36,051 bases of DNA from Bacteroidales bacterium UBA4788 (GTDB lineage: Bacteria > Bacteroidota > Bacteroidia > Bacteroidales > VadinHA17), in the NCBI GenBank assembly GCA_002402965.1, contig DHGW01000018.1:1-36051 (forward strand), written 5' to 3'. Shown here one piece after another: positions 14,847 through 23,958 of the stretch; the stretch's first letter is position 1; each line of letters starts with the position of its first letter. Under the pieces are notes generated by a model that had not been told where the DNA came from, made no database searches, and worked only from the letters and a program-made list of their open reading frames with translations. The position numbers and the translations under genes were made by a program.

Positions 14847-17303
14847 TCACTCATTGACATAAATCCTCTTTACTCTGGGAGGTATTGAGGTAAGAATCTC
14901 ATAAGGTATGGTGTTGCACAGAGCGGCAATCTCTTCAATGGAAATGTTTGCACCAAATACCTCTGCCTCATCCCCTGTTCTGACATCCATTCCCGTTACA
15001 TCCGCCATACACATATCCATGCATATGCTGCCCGCAATCGGCACTTTACGGCCCCTGATAAAGAGGCTGCCTCTGCCCTCGCCCAATACTCTTCGCAGTC
15101 CGTCGGCATAGCCTACTGGTATTACCGCTATCTCCCTCTCATGATCTGATGCACCCCGTCCGCCGTAACTCACCGGATCACCTGCAGGTACGCTCCTGAC
15201 CTGTGACACTGCCGAAACGAATCTGCCGGTGTTCAACAGCGTCACTCCTTCATACCGGCCTATCCCGTAAAGTCCGATTCCCAGCCTCACCATGTCAAAA
15301 TGGTATTCGGGGAAGCGGCTTATGCCGGAAGTGTTAAGCAGGTGAAGCTTAAACCCATAGCCGAGATCTCTCTCCAGCCTCTCTGCGGCAGAGATAAGCA
15401 CCGAGGCCTGACGGTGAGTGAAAGTGTCATGCGCGGGATCATCACTGGCCGCAAGATGGGAGAAGAGAGAGACCACTTTCAGATGCTGCTGCCCTGAGAG
15501 AAGCTCCAGCAATGCATCAATATCACCTATGCCAAATCCAAGCCTGTGCATTCCGGTATCGAGCTTCAGGTGAACCGGGTAATTAAGCAGCCCATATCTC
15601 CTGGCTACAGATGCAAAAGCCGTGTAGGATTCCAGACTGTATATCTCCGGCTCCAGGTTATGCCTGATGATCAGTTCCATCGCACTCTCATCAGGGTTCA
15701 TGACCATCACAGGTGAGGTTATTCCCTCTTCCCTGAGAGCAACTCCCTCATCTGCATACGCCACTGCAAAGCAGCTGACTCCGTTGTACTCCAGAAGGGA
15801 TGCTATCTCTGCTGAGCCTGAGCCGTAGGCAAATGCTTTAACCATCGCCATGATTCCCGTGCCTGGCTTCAGCAAATGCCTGAATTCATTAAGGTTATGA
15901 ACTACAGCATTCATGTTTATCTCCAGTCGCGTCTGGTGAAGCTGCCTGACGAGAAGGGCGCTGATATTCTCAAGTCCGAAGACGCGGGCGCCCTTAATGA
16001 GAATTGTCTCGTCACGGAAGACCAATCCGCGAATGGCATCGGAACACTCCGAAGTAGAGATGAAAAACAATGATCCGGCGGGGAATCCTGCCCTCTGACG
16101 CGACAGCGCCTCCCCTATCCCGATAAAACGGTCTATCCCCGCACTCCTGACAGCCATTGCCACACCGTCATAAAGTCTCTTTTCATCCCCTCCGATCTGC
16201 CGGAAGTCAGAAAGTATGAGAGTGGTCCTTCCTTTCGCATGATTCCTGAGAAAATCAAGGGCCATCCATAGAGATGCAGGGTCAGAGTTATAGTAGTCTT
16301 CAATGAGCGTGCTGCCGTTTATGCCACGCTTCATCTCCATGCGCATTGCCACTACCGGCAGATCCGCCATCCCGTTCTCAATGATCCGCTCCGGGATATT
16401 CTCCGACAGGCAGCAGGCAATGACTGACACCGCGTTCTCAGCAGATGCATGGTCTGCAAATGGAATGACCGCTTCAAAGAATCTGTTTGCCGCGGTGCAC
16501 CGGAGAATCTGCCTTTCATCCTCTTTCCCGGCAACTTCAACTTCAAGGTCAGCTTTTGATCCGGACAGCGACCATGTGTAAAGGGGAACCGAAGGATATC
16601 TTAATGCCATCTCCTTCATAATTATCTCATCATCAGCGCTGCAGATAACCTGTTTTGCACCTGCCGCCAGTCTGAGTTTCTCCGCCGCGATGGCCTCCCT
16701 TCCTGCGAAGTTCTCCCCATGTGCATCACCGATATTTGTAATTATGACAGTGTCAGGCCTGATGATGCGTGCCAGCCTCTCCATCTCCCCGGGCATTGAG
16801 ATCCCGGCCTCAATGACAGCCACTTCATAACGTTCGTCAATATTCATCAGTGAAAGAGCCACTCCAACCTGGGAATTATAGCTTTTCGGACTGCGTATGA
16901 CGCTTTTTGTAGTACTCATGATTCCGGCCAGCCACTCCTTGACAATGGTCTTGCCGGTGCTTCCCGTAATGGCTATGACTTTGCCTCCGAAGCTCTCCCT
17001 GCGCCATTTTGCCAGTCTCTGAAGTGCATCCAGCGTATTCCTGACCTGGACGAACCCGGCGCCGGACATCTCCATGTGATTGTAAGGAACAGTGTCGACA
17101 AGAAACAATCTCACACCCCTGCCATACAACTGCTCTATGAACCTGTGCCCGTCATGGTTGGGCCCACGCAGTGCTGTGAAAAGCACGTCAGGACCGGCAC
17201 CCGGGGCCCTGCTGTCGGTCATGATACCTGTTACAGACAGCGAATCATTACCTGACAGCGATCCGCCAGTAATGTATAACAGATCCCTGACGCTTAATTT
17301 CAC
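14847..17303 (-). CDS. Bifunctional MurF-Alr: UDP-MurNAc-tripeptide D-Ala-D-Ala ligase / alanine racemase
   Basis: An 818-residue fusion that supplies and uses D-alanine for peptidoglycan precursor synthesis. The N-terminal half (about 1-455) is MurF: ATP-binding GSTGKT at 114-119, EAGISMPGEMERL and TNIGDAHGENF. The C-terminal half (about 457-818) is a PLP-dependent alanine racemase, with the PLP lysine in AMVKAFAYGSG (Lys489), LKLDTGMHRLGF and the late GSICMDMCMADVT. This fusion is usual in Bacteroidota. The start is a GTG whose GTGA overlaps the tdk stop by 4 nt, implying translational coupling. Confidence 0.96.
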   Translation of the reverse strand: MKLSVRDLLYITGGSLSGNDSLSVTGIMTDSRAPGAGPDVLFTALRGPNHDGHRFIEQLYGRGVRLFLVDTVPYNHMEMSGAGFVQVRNTLDALQRLAKWRRESFGGKVIAITGSTGKTIVKEWLAGIMSTTKSVIRSPKSYNSQVGVALSLMNIDERYEVAVIEAGISMPGEMERLARIIRPDTVIITNIGDAHGENFAGREAIAAEKLRLAAGAKQVICSADDEIIMKEMALRYPSVPLYTWSLSGSKADLEVEVAGKEDERQILRCTAANRFFEAVIPFADHASAENAVSVIACCLSENIPERIIENGMADLPVVAMRMEMKRGINGSTLIEDYYNSDPASLWMALDFLRNHAKGRTTLILSDFRQIGGDEKRLYDGVAMAVRSAGIDRFIGIGEALSRQRAGFPAGSLFFISTSECSDAIRGLVFRDETILIKGARVFGLENISALLVRQLHQTRLEINMNAVVHNLNEFRHLLKPGTGIMAMVKAFAYGSGSAEIASLLEYNGVSCFAVAYADEGVALREEGITSPVMVMNPDESAMELIIRHNLEPEIYSLESYTAFASVARRYGLLNYPVHLKLDTGMHRLGFGIGDIDALLELLSGQQHLKVVSLFSHLAASDDPAHDTFTHRQASVLISAAERLERDLGYGFKLHLLNTSGISRFPEYHFDMVRLGIGLYGIGRYEGVTLLNTGRFVSAVSQVRSVPAGDPVSYGGRGASDHEREIAVIPVGYADGLRRVLGEGRGSLFIRGRKVPIAGSICMDMCMADVTGMDVRTGDEAEVFGANISIEEIAALCNTIPYEILTSIPPRVKRIYVNE

Positions 17304-17881
17304 CTGTTTACAGCTTTTTTATAGCATGAGCGGCAGAGCGGCTCGTAAATGTCCTTTTCGCCCAGCACAACCACCTTCTCTGACTTGGTCTTGCGGTGTG
17401 AGTAGTTTGCCAGGTTGCCGCACCTGACACAAATGGCGTGCACCTTGCTCACATACTCGGCCACGGCCATCAGGGCCGGCAAGGGCCCAAAAGGCTTCCC
17501 TGAGAAATCCATATCAAGCCCCGCCACTATCACTCGTGAGCCGGCATCGGCAAGGGCTGTACAGACCTCCACAAGGCTGTTGTCAAAAAATTGTGCCTCA
17601 TCTATCCCAATCACCTCAACGCCGTTGGCAAGAAGAAGTATTGAAGATGCATTGTCAACCGGGGTGGACATAATTGACTTCTCATCATGTGACACCACCC
17701 TGTCTTCCGAATACCTTGTGTCAACCGTTGGTTTGTATATCTCCACCTTCAGCCCGGCGAACATGGCCCTGCGGAGCCTCCTTATCAGCTCCTCGGTCTT
17801 GCCTGAGAACATGGACCCGGCTATAACCTCCACAGACCCGCGCTTGCCGGCATTGTCAACTGAATTTTCGAGAAATTCCAT
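17300..17881 (-). CDS. tdk: Thymidine kinase
   Basis: It phosphorylates thymidine in the pyrimidine salvage pathway. It has 193 residues, normal for the type II (TK1-like) enzyme. The P-loop GSMFSGKT is at 22-29. The Walker B-like GIDEAQFFDN, containing the catalytic Glu region, lies near 94-103. The zinc-binding lasso cysteines appear in CVRCGNL and CRSC. It starts at the ATG at 17881 and overlaps the murF-alr start by 4 nt, so the two are probably one operon. The upstream 70 bp to the divergent gene show no clear leftward -7 element. Confidence 0.96.
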   Translation of the reverse strand: MEFLENSVDNAGKRGSVEVIAGSMFSGKTEELIRRLRRAMFAGLKVEIYKPTVDTRYSEDRVVSHDEKSIMSTPVDNASSILLLANGVEVIGIDEAQFFDNSLVEVCTALADAGSRVIVAGLDMDFSGKPFGPLPALMAVAEYVSKVHAICVRCGNLANYSHRKTKSEKVVVLGEKDIYEPLCRSCYKKAVNR

Positions 17882-17950
17882 ACTTCAGATCACGATTGGA
17901 CCGTTCAATACTGTAACCGGAATAAAACAATTCTGAAAACTAATATTGAT

Positions 17951-17958
17951 TACTTTTG
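17951..17958 (+). promoter_or_regulatory. -7 promoter element (TACTTTTG) for the Pro/Glu-rich protein operon
   Basis: TACTTTTG matches TAnnTTTG. The predicted start is near 17965, about 33 nt before the ATG at 17998. It includes the TTG at 17956, an argument against that codon as the translation start. Confidence 0.6.
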
Positions 17959-17997
17959 CAAAATAAAGAAAACGATCAGAATAAAAACCATAGAGAG

Positions 17998-18795
17998 ATG
18001 GATTTCCTGAAAGCTGTGAACATTATAGGAAGGGATCTGGAGGAGGCGATGGCATTGCTTGAACAGCTCTCCGGCGTATCCGGACCAGAACTGGCTGAAA
18101 TTGAACTTGCAAGGTCGCGTGTGAGAAGCGCATCCGAACTGCTCAAACTGCTCCCGGGGCTCACCGGACCCAGGGAAGTCAGGGAAGCCTGGGAGGTCAG
18201 GGAGGAAAAAACAAAGACAACAGTACGGGCACCTGAATCAGAACCGGTGTATGAAAAAATACCTGAACAGGCACCTGAACCGGCCCAAAAATCCGTGACA
18301 GCGCCGGCACCCCGACAGGAACCGCTGCCTGAACCGCAACCGGTGTATGAAACCAAACCTGAACCTGAACCCCTACATAAACCGGAACCTGTACCTGTAA
18401 CCGGACAGCCAGGACAGACGGCAGGCGGCCAGAAGAGCCAGAAGAGCCAGGAGCCTTCTAAGCCGATACTGGCAGACCGGTTCAGTCAGTCCGGAACACT
18501 AGGCGACACAATCTCGCCGATGAGACAGGATGAGGCTATCACCACCGCCATGCACAGCAAGCCGATAGCTGACATCGGCGCCGCCATAGGCATAAACGAC
18601 AGGTTCTACTTTATCCGTGAGCTCTTCAGCGGTGACGCGCTGGCATACAGTGACACCATCAGACGTCTCAACGCCTCCGCTTCGCTGGGCGAGGCAATGA
18701 GAATCCTGGACGAAAGTACGGTCATGGGCACCGACCCCGCGGCACAGTCCTCCTTCGTTGATGTCGTCCGTAGAAAATTCAGCCTTAATGTCTAA
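17998..18795 (+). CDS. Unrecognised protein with Pro/Glu-rich linker
   Basis: I do not recognise this 265-residue protein. There is no signal peptide or membrane segment, so it is probably cytoplasmic. Residues about 1-55 are helical and charged (FLKAVNIIGRDLEEAMALLEQL), likely a coiled coil. Residues about 60-165 are rich in Pro, Glu and Gln (EPVYEKIPEQAPEP, EPQPVYETKPEPEPLHKPEP) and probably disordered, with a 15-bp direct repeat encoding the two PVYE motifs. The last ~100 residues look folded (INDRFYFIRELFSGD, IRRLNASASLGEAMRIL). The ATG at 17998 is preferred because an upstream in-frame TTG lies inside the promoter element. It overlaps rsmI by 8 nt and is the first gene of a three-gene unit. 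Confidence 0.75.
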   Translation: MDFLKAVNIIGRDLEEAMALLEQLSGVSGPELAEIELARSRVRSASELLKLLPGLTGPREVREAWEVREEKTKTTVRAPESEPVYEKIPEQAPEPAQKSVTAPAPRQEPLPEPQPVYETKPEPEPLHKPEPVPVTGQPGQTAGGQKSQKSQEPSKPILADRFSQSGTLGDTISPMRQDEAITTAMHSKPIADIGAAIGINDRFYFIRELFSGDALAYSDTIRRLNASASLGEAMRILDESTVMGTDPAAQSSFVDVVRRKFSLNV

Positions 18796-19486
18796 ACTGG
18801 TCCTGGTTCCTACCCCCATCGGCAATCTTGGTGACATCACCATACGCGCTCTGGAGGTGCTGAAATCGGCCGGCCTTGTACTCGCCGAAGACACCAGAAC
18901 TACGAAAATTCTCCTTGATCATTACGGCATAAGAGTCCCGTTGCGTTCGCATCACAAGTTCAATGAGCACCGAAGCCTCGAGGCCGTCTGTGACGGCATC
19001 GAAGGAGGCACGGTGACAGCCCTCGTATCCGACGCCGGCACCCCTGGCATCTCCGATCCGGGATTCCTGCTGGTGCGCAGGTGCATTGAGAGAGAGATAC
19101 CCGTTGAATCGCTCCCCGGTCCTACTGCTTTAGTCCCGGCCCTAATCAGCTCCGGACTGCCGTCAGACCGTTTCTGCTTTGAGGGATTCCTGCCACAGAA
19201 GAAAGGCAGGCAGAAGAGACTCTCCGCCCTGACCGGGGAGGAGAGAACAATGATATTCTATGAGTCGCCCTTCAGGGTACTGAAGACTCTTGATCAGCTC
19301 GCAGCCGCACTTGGAGGTGACCGCAGGGCATCAGTCTCCCGTGAGATCACCAAGAAATTCGAGGAGACACTCCGGGGCACTCTTGCCTCCCTGGCGGGTC
19401 ACTTCAGGGAAACTCCTCCAAGAGGTGAATTCGTGATTGTGGTCGCAGGCACCTCTCTTAAGGATCACACAGAAGAAACAGACTGA
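18788..19486 (+). CDS. rsmI: 16S rRNA (cytidine-1402-2'-O)-methyltransferase RsmI
   Basis: It 2'-O-methylates C1402 of 16S rRNA in the ribosomal P-site region, using S-adenosylmethionine. It has 232 residues from the ATG at 18788, shorter than E. coli RsmI because the C-terminal extension is lacking. Diagnostic motifs are VPTPIGNLGDITIRALEVL at the N-terminus, LAEDTRTTKILLDHY, ALVSDAGTPGISDPGF, PGPTALVPALISSGL, and REITKKFEETLRG. The start overlaps the preceding gene by 8 nt, and only 2 bp separate its stop from the next ATG. Confidence 0.96.
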   Translation: MSKLVLVPTPIGNLGDITIRALEVLKSAGLVLAEDTRTTKILLDHYGIRVPLRSHHKFNEHRSLEAVCDGIEGGTVTALVSDAGTPGISDPGFLLVRRCIEREIPVESLPGPTALVPALISSGLPSDRFCFEGFLPQKKGRQKRLSALTGEERTMIFYESPFRVLKTLDQLAAALGGDRRASVSREITKKFEETLRGTLASLAGHFRETPPRGEFVIVVAGTSLKDHTEETD

Positions 19487-19488
19487 CC

Positions 19489-22161
19489 ATGCGCTTCAGG
19501 AGAGTGCTCATAACGGTCCTGTTGCTCCACCCCCTTTTCATCACACAGGCACAGGTATTAAGAGGCAGAATCACTGACAGCAACGGTGTGCCCATGCCCG
19601 CTGCCTCCGTCTATATCACTAAAGTGCGGCAGGGAACAACCACAAATAATGACGGCCGGTACGAGATATCCCTGGCGCCCGGCTCTTACACTGTAAGTTA
19701 CCAGTTCCTGGGTTATATGCCGGTTACCAGGCATTACTCCATGGCAGATGAAGAAATCATCTCCGACATCACCCTCACCGAACAGCTCTTCGAAATACCT
19801 CCCGTAAGGGTTTCGGCTTCCGGGAAAGACCCGGCCTGGTTCATCATGCGAAAGGCAATAGGGATGGCTCCCTTCCACCTCAACCATGTCAGGATGTACA
19901 AGGCTGAGGTCTATGTCAGGGGAGGCGGCAGCATCGACAAAATTCCGGAATTGATCAGGCGCAGGATGAAGATCGAAGCCAACGAAGGTGACCTTAAAGA
20001 AGGCAAGTACTACTTCTCGGAGTCGGTCAGCATAATCACATTCAACGCACCCGATAAGTACGTGAACCGTGTCATCTCCTCCAACTCCAGCGAACAGCTC
20101 AGACAGGGACAGGTCTCACCGATGGATTACATCGAAGCAAGCTTTTACCAGCCGGTACTGGCCGAACTGGCAATATCTCCCCTTGCGCCAAACGCCTTCT
20201 CTCACTACGGATTCACCTTCCTCGGCTCTTCATCGCAGGGCGAATACGTCATTGACAAGATCAGGGTGACACCCCGGAGAAAGAGCCAGCAGCTCTTCTC
20301 GGGAGTCATCTACATTGTGGAGGATCTCTGGGCAATTCACTCACTTGACCTTACAAATGAAAACATGGCAGGCACTGTCCGGGTTCGTCAGCTTCACACC
20401 CCCGTGGAAGAGGGAATCTGGATGCCTGTAAGCCATGAGTTCGATGTTGATATCTCCATCATGGGCATCAAGGCCAGGGCAGCCTACACCAGCGCGGTTA
20501 AGTACCTGGAGGTGCAGCCCGACAGGTCACTTCCAGGGTCGCTGGCATACGGCGAAACAGCATACGCCTCAGAACCGGGCAAGCCATCAGAACCTGGCGT
20601 AGAGTCAAAAACAGCCAACCAGAGAGAAATTGAGGAGATACTGAAGAAGGATGACCTCACTGCACGGGATATGTCGAAGCTTGCACGGCTGAACGAAAAG
20701 AACGCCGGCAAGACCAGGGAAAAGCCCTCGCTGGAGATCGAAGATAACTCCACGATGATAATCGAGGAGGATGCCACAATGAAAGACTCGGCATACTGGG
20801 CAGAGGTGAGACCCATCCCCCTGACGAGGGAGGAGACGGCCAGCCTGTCAACAACGACGGCTGCAGGCCGGCAACTGGCAAAGCGCGATACGTCGACAAT
20901 CACAATATCATTAGGGTCAGGATCCGGGCAGAAGGAAAAAAGCCAGACGGCAAGATTCATCAAAGACCTGGCCGGTGGCAGGATATGGCAGCTCTCAAAG
21001 AACACCACCCTCGACTTTGAAGGACTCGCAGACCTGAAGAGCTTATCCTATAACACCGTGGATGGATTCGTTGCCGGGACGGGAATGAGTCTGTCGGTAA
21101 AATCAGGCACTGCGGGACGCTTCACCTTTGCCCCTTCCGCCAGGTATGCCTTCAGCCGTGAACGGCTGATGTGGAATGTCACCGCCAACATGCTCTATGA
21201 CCCGATGCGCACAGGCAATATCTTCCTCAGAGCCGGCAGCCAGTCAGACGAGTACTCCCAGCCTGGCATAAACCCGATGGTTAATACCGTAGCTTCACTC
21301 TTCTTCAGGGAAAACTTGCTGAAGCTCTACAACAGCCAGTATATCATTGCAGGCCACAGAAGCGACCTGGCGAATGGAGTAACCCTGGAAATCTCAGGAA
21401 TGTATGAGAAACGTGATCCGCTGGAGAACAGCTCCTCCTTCTCCTTCTTCAGGAAGGAAAAGCCATGGACGGCCAATCTTCCAGACAATCCGTATGTCAG
21501 GGGGGATGTTCAGGGTTATGAACCTGAACCTTCCTTCAGCCATAGTCATCTCTCCGTAACTTCCGTGCTGACCTGGACCCCCCGGCAGCGTTACCGTATT
21601 GCGGGCGATGCGAAGATCAGTGCAGGATCAGATTACCCGACCTTTGCTATCACATGGAGGCACGGCTACAACTATAACGATTCAGTTTCAGGAAGCTATG
21701 ACATGCTGATGGGCGAGATCAGCCATACAGACAGGTTCGGGGCGTTAAACGAGTTCATGTGGCGCATGCGCGGGGGAGGATTCTTTAACAGTGAGAACGT
21801 GCGGTTGCAGGATATGCATTATTTCAATAACCAGTCCTCTCCGGTGCTGCTCAATAATTATGAGGATGCCTTTTACCTGAGACCGTGTTATTCCATGGCT
21901 GCAAGAAGCGGCTTTGCAGAGGCACATGTCAGGTACACCACTCCCACACTGCTCCTCAAACGCCTCCCGGTGCTCAGCCGTACCCTGATAAGAGAGAATA
22001 TCGGTCTCTCGGCGTCATGGACCCCGGAAGACGGTTATTACTGGGAGACAGGATACTCCCTCAGTGAGGTGTTCCTGTTTGCCACCGCAGGAGTCTGGAC
22101 CGGCTTCAGTGGCACATCATTTGAATCGGCCGGGATCAGGATTATCCTGCGTATAGAATAG
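19489..22161 (+). CDS. DUF5686-family outer-membrane protein with carboxypeptidase-like regulatory domain
   Basis: An 890-residue envelope protein with a signal peptide (residues 1-22, ending TQAQ). A carboxypeptidase-regulatory-like beta-sandwich follows (about 23-100; GRITDSNGVPMPAASVYI, GRYEISLAPGSYTVSYQFLGY). This N-terminal fold resembles the start of TonB-dependent receptors, but there is no plug domain. The rest fits DUF5686 (KDPAWFIMRKAIGMAP, YFSESVSIITF). A charged, low-complexity stretch lies at about 355-480, and the C-terminal ~400 residues are strand-rich with many aromatic ends, consistent with a barrel. The function of DUF5686 is unknown. It is the last gene of the unit starting at 17998 and converges on dnaB. 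Confidence 0.85.
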   Translation: MRFRRVLITVLLLHPLFITQAQVLRGRITDSNGVPMPAASVYITKVRQGTTTNNDGRYEISLAPGSYTVSYQFLGYMPVTRHYSMADEEIISDITLTEQLFEIPPVRVSASGKDPAWFIMRKAIGMAPFHLNHVRMYKAEVYVRGGGSIDKIPELIRRRMKIEANEGDLKEGKYYFSESVSIITFNAPDKYVNRVISSNSSEQLRQGQVSPMDYIEASFYQPVLAELAISPLAPNAFSHYGFTFLGSSSQGEYVIDKIRVTPRRKSQQLFSGVIYIVEDLWAIHSLDLTNENMAGTVRVRQLHTPVEEGIWMPVSHEFDVDISIMGIKARAAYTSAVKYLEVQPDRSLPGSLAYGETAYASEPGKPSEPGVESKTANQREIEEILKKDDLTARDMSKLARLNEKNAGKTREKPSLEIEDNSTMIIEEDATMKDSAYWAEVRPIPLTREETASLSTTTAAGRQLAKRDTSTITISLGSGSGQKEKSQTARFIKDLAGGRIWQLSKNTTLDFEGLADLKSLSYNTVDGFVAGTGMSLSVKSGTAGRFTFAPSARYAFSRERLMWNVTANMLYDPMRTGNIFLRAGSQSDEYSQPGINPMVNTVASLFFRENLLKLYNSQYIIAGHRSDLANGVTLEISGMYEKRDPLENSSSFSFFRKEKPWTANLPDNPYVRGDVQGYEPEPSFSHSHLSVTSVLTWTPRQRYRIAGDAKISAGSDYPTFAITWRHGYNYNDSVSGSYDMLMGEISHTDRFGALNEFMWRMRGGGFFNSENVRLQDMHYFNNQSSPVLLNNYEDAFYLRPCYSMAARSGFAEAHVRYTTPTLLLKRLPVLSRTLIRENIGLSASWTPEDGYYWETGYSLSEVFLFATAGVWTGFSGTSFESAGIRIILRIE

Positions 22162-22221
22162 AGACCAGTTACAGCCACCTGCACCAACATCAGGCTGCCC
22201 TGCATTATTCAGGCCATACTC

Positions 22222-23745
22222 TCAGAAGGGCTTGCGCCCGTTGTCATCCGGAGAGAAATCGCTGTAATCTGACGAGATGTCATTGTTCATCTTTGACCCC
22301 ATCGTGAAGACCCCTCCCTCCGGGATACCCGGGAAGGATCCATCAGGTCCGAACTCATCCGGCTCAACGAAGGCAGCACGGTCCTCCTTGAAATAAAGCA
22401 GGACCTCATCTGTCGGACCGTTACGGTTCTTTGCCAGAATTATGTCGGCATGACCCTTGGTCGACTGCCCGTCCTCAAACTGAAGGACACCCATTTTCTC
22501 AGGGCGGTGTATGAAGACCACCATGTCGGCATCCTGCTCTATGGCGCCCGACTCACGCAGGTCTGAGAGCATCGGCTTCTTGTTACCGCCGCGTGTCTCA
22601 ACTGACCTGTTCAGCTGGGAGAGCGCAAGGACAGGCACTACCAGCTCCTTGGATATGCTCTTGAGTGATCTTGAGATGGAACTCACCTCCTGCTCTCGGC
22701 TTCCGGCGTCAGGCGGCCCAGTCATCAGCTGCAGGTAATCAACGATAACCACATCCAGTTTACCCTGCGCCTTCAGCCTGCGGCACTTGGCCCTCAGTTC
22801 GAAGACGGAGATTGCCGGGGTGTCATCAATATATATCTGCGCCTCGGTGAGCGACTTGATACGCGTCTCCAGCAACGACCACTCCTCGGGTGAAAGCTTT
22901 CCGTTCTTGATCTTTTCGCCCGGGATTTCCGTCTCCGCAACGATAAGTCTGTTGACCAGCTGAATTGCCGACATCTCCAGCGAGAAGATCGCTACCTTCC
23001 TTTTGTGCTCAATGGCCATGTTCCGTGCCATCGTCAGTGCGAAGGCGGTCTTACCCATCGAGGGTCTGGCGGCAATGATCACCAGCTCGGACTTCTGCCA
23101 GCCCGATGTCAGCCTGTCAAGCTTGGTAAAACCTGACGGAACGCCCACCAGCGCATCCTCCTTCTTGCCCAGCTCCTCTATCTCGGCGAGAGACTGCTTG
23201 ATTACCTCATGTATGGGAGCCACCTCATGCTTTATATTCCCCTCGGCAATCCGGAAGAGCTCATCCTCACTCTTATCCAGCAGCTCGGTAACATCAAGGG
23301 TGTCCTCATAGACCATGTTCTGGATCAGGGTTGCCGCACGGATCAGTTCACGCTGGATGTATTTCTGGAGAACTATCCTGGCGTGATATTCTATGTTGGC
23401 GGCCGAAACGATCCTGGAGGTCAGCTCCGTCAGGTAGACGGCTCCGCCTGACTCTTCAAGCTCATTGGCCCTCTTCAGCTCCTGGGTGACCGTAAGCAGA
23501 TCAATCGGCTGGTCACGCTTGTTGAGCTCCACTATAGCAGCAAAAATCTTCTGATGCGAAGCCGAGTAGAAGACCTCCGGCCTCAGCATGTCAACCACCA
23601 TCCTGGCAGCATCAATCTCCAGCATGGCCGCTCCCAGGACCGCCTCCTCCATCTCGGGCGACTGCGGCGGGACCCTCCCGCCCTCAGGTATGAATACTAC
23701 CGATTGCTTCTTCTCCTGCCTTCCTCTTGACGTACCCTGTGCCAT
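22222..23745 (-). CDS. dnaB: Replicative DNA helicase DnaB
   Basis: The hexameric helicase that unwinds DNA at the replication fork. From the ATG at 23745 it has 507 residues. The N-terminal helical domain starts near PQSPEMEEAVLGAAML. The RecA-like C-terminal ATPase has the P-loop ARPSMGKT (near 225), the Walker B region VVIVDYLQLMTG, and LSQLNRSVETR and LSDLRESGAIEQDADMVVF. An earlier in-frame ATG at 23862 adds 39 residues not typical of DnaB, and the -7 element at 23806-23813 lies within that stretch, so I reject it. There is no intein. The gene is divergent from ispE. Confidence 0.97.
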   Translation of the reverse strand: MAQGTSRGRQEKKQSVVFIPEGGRVPPQSPEMEEAVLGAAMLEIDAARMVVDMLRPEVFYSASHQKIFAAIVELNKRDQPIDLLTVTQELKRANELEESGGAVYLTELTSRIVSAANIEYHARIVLQKYIQRELIRAATLIQNMVYEDTLDVTELLDKSEDELFRIAEGNIKHEVAPIHEVIKQSLAEIEELGKKEDALVGVPSGFTKLDRLTSGWQKSELVIIAARPSMGKTAFALTMARNMAIEHKRKVAIFSLEMSAIQLVNRLIVAETEIPGEKIKNGKLSPEEWSLLETRIKSLTEAQIYIDDTPAISVFELRAKCRRLKAQGKLDVVIVDYLQLMTGPPDAGSREQEVSSISRSLKSISKELVVPVLALSQLNRSVETRGGNKKPMLSDLRESGAIEQDADMVVFIHRPEKMGVLQFEDGQSTKGHADIILAKNRNGPTDEVLLYFKEDRAAFVEPDEFGPDGSFPGIPEGGVFTMGSKMNNDISSDYSDFSPDDNGRKPF

Positions 23746-23805
23746 TAATGTACTATATTGATTATCAATTATTCCGACAAATGTTGCAGAATTTACTGCT
23801 GTGAT

Positions 23806-23813
23806 CAAATTTA
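23806..23813 (-). promoter_or_regulatory. -7 promoter element (TAAATTTG) for dnaB
   Basis: Read leftward, TAAATTTG matches TAnnTTTG. The predicted start near 23799 gives a leader of about 54 nt to the ATG at 23745. Confidence 0.5.
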
Positions 23814-23929
23814 ACAATAACATCAGTGCAGGGTGGAGCATACGCCTGTTTGTTTCAAACATCTTTTGTTAAAAAGATGTTGAAAACGTATATAATTGAG
23901 AAAGATGAGGGAAATTAAAAAGGTTCGTA

Positions 23930-23937
23930 TATTTTTG
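23930..23937 (+). promoter_or_regulatory. -7 promoter element (TATTTTTG) for ispE
   Basis: TATTTTTG matches TAnnTTTG. The predicted start near 23944 gives a leader of about 15 nt. The 213-bp gap between dnaB and ispE thus holds divergent promoters. Confidence 0.5.
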
Positions 23938-23958
23938 ATCTTTCAAGAGTGACCTGCT

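Noticed and set aside
17956..17997. TTG start extending the Pro/Glu-rich protein by 14 residues
   Set aside because: The TTG lies within the -7 promoter element TACTTTTG, so it would not be in the transcript.
20484..21008. 174-codon leftward ORF within the DUF5686 gene
   Set aside because: Antisense shadow of a low-complexity, Ser/Glu-rich coding stretch; no start context or recognisable domain.
23746..23862. N-terminal extension of DnaB from an ATG at 23862
   Set aside because: The added 39 residues do not fit the family, and a promoter element for dnaB lies inside this stretch.
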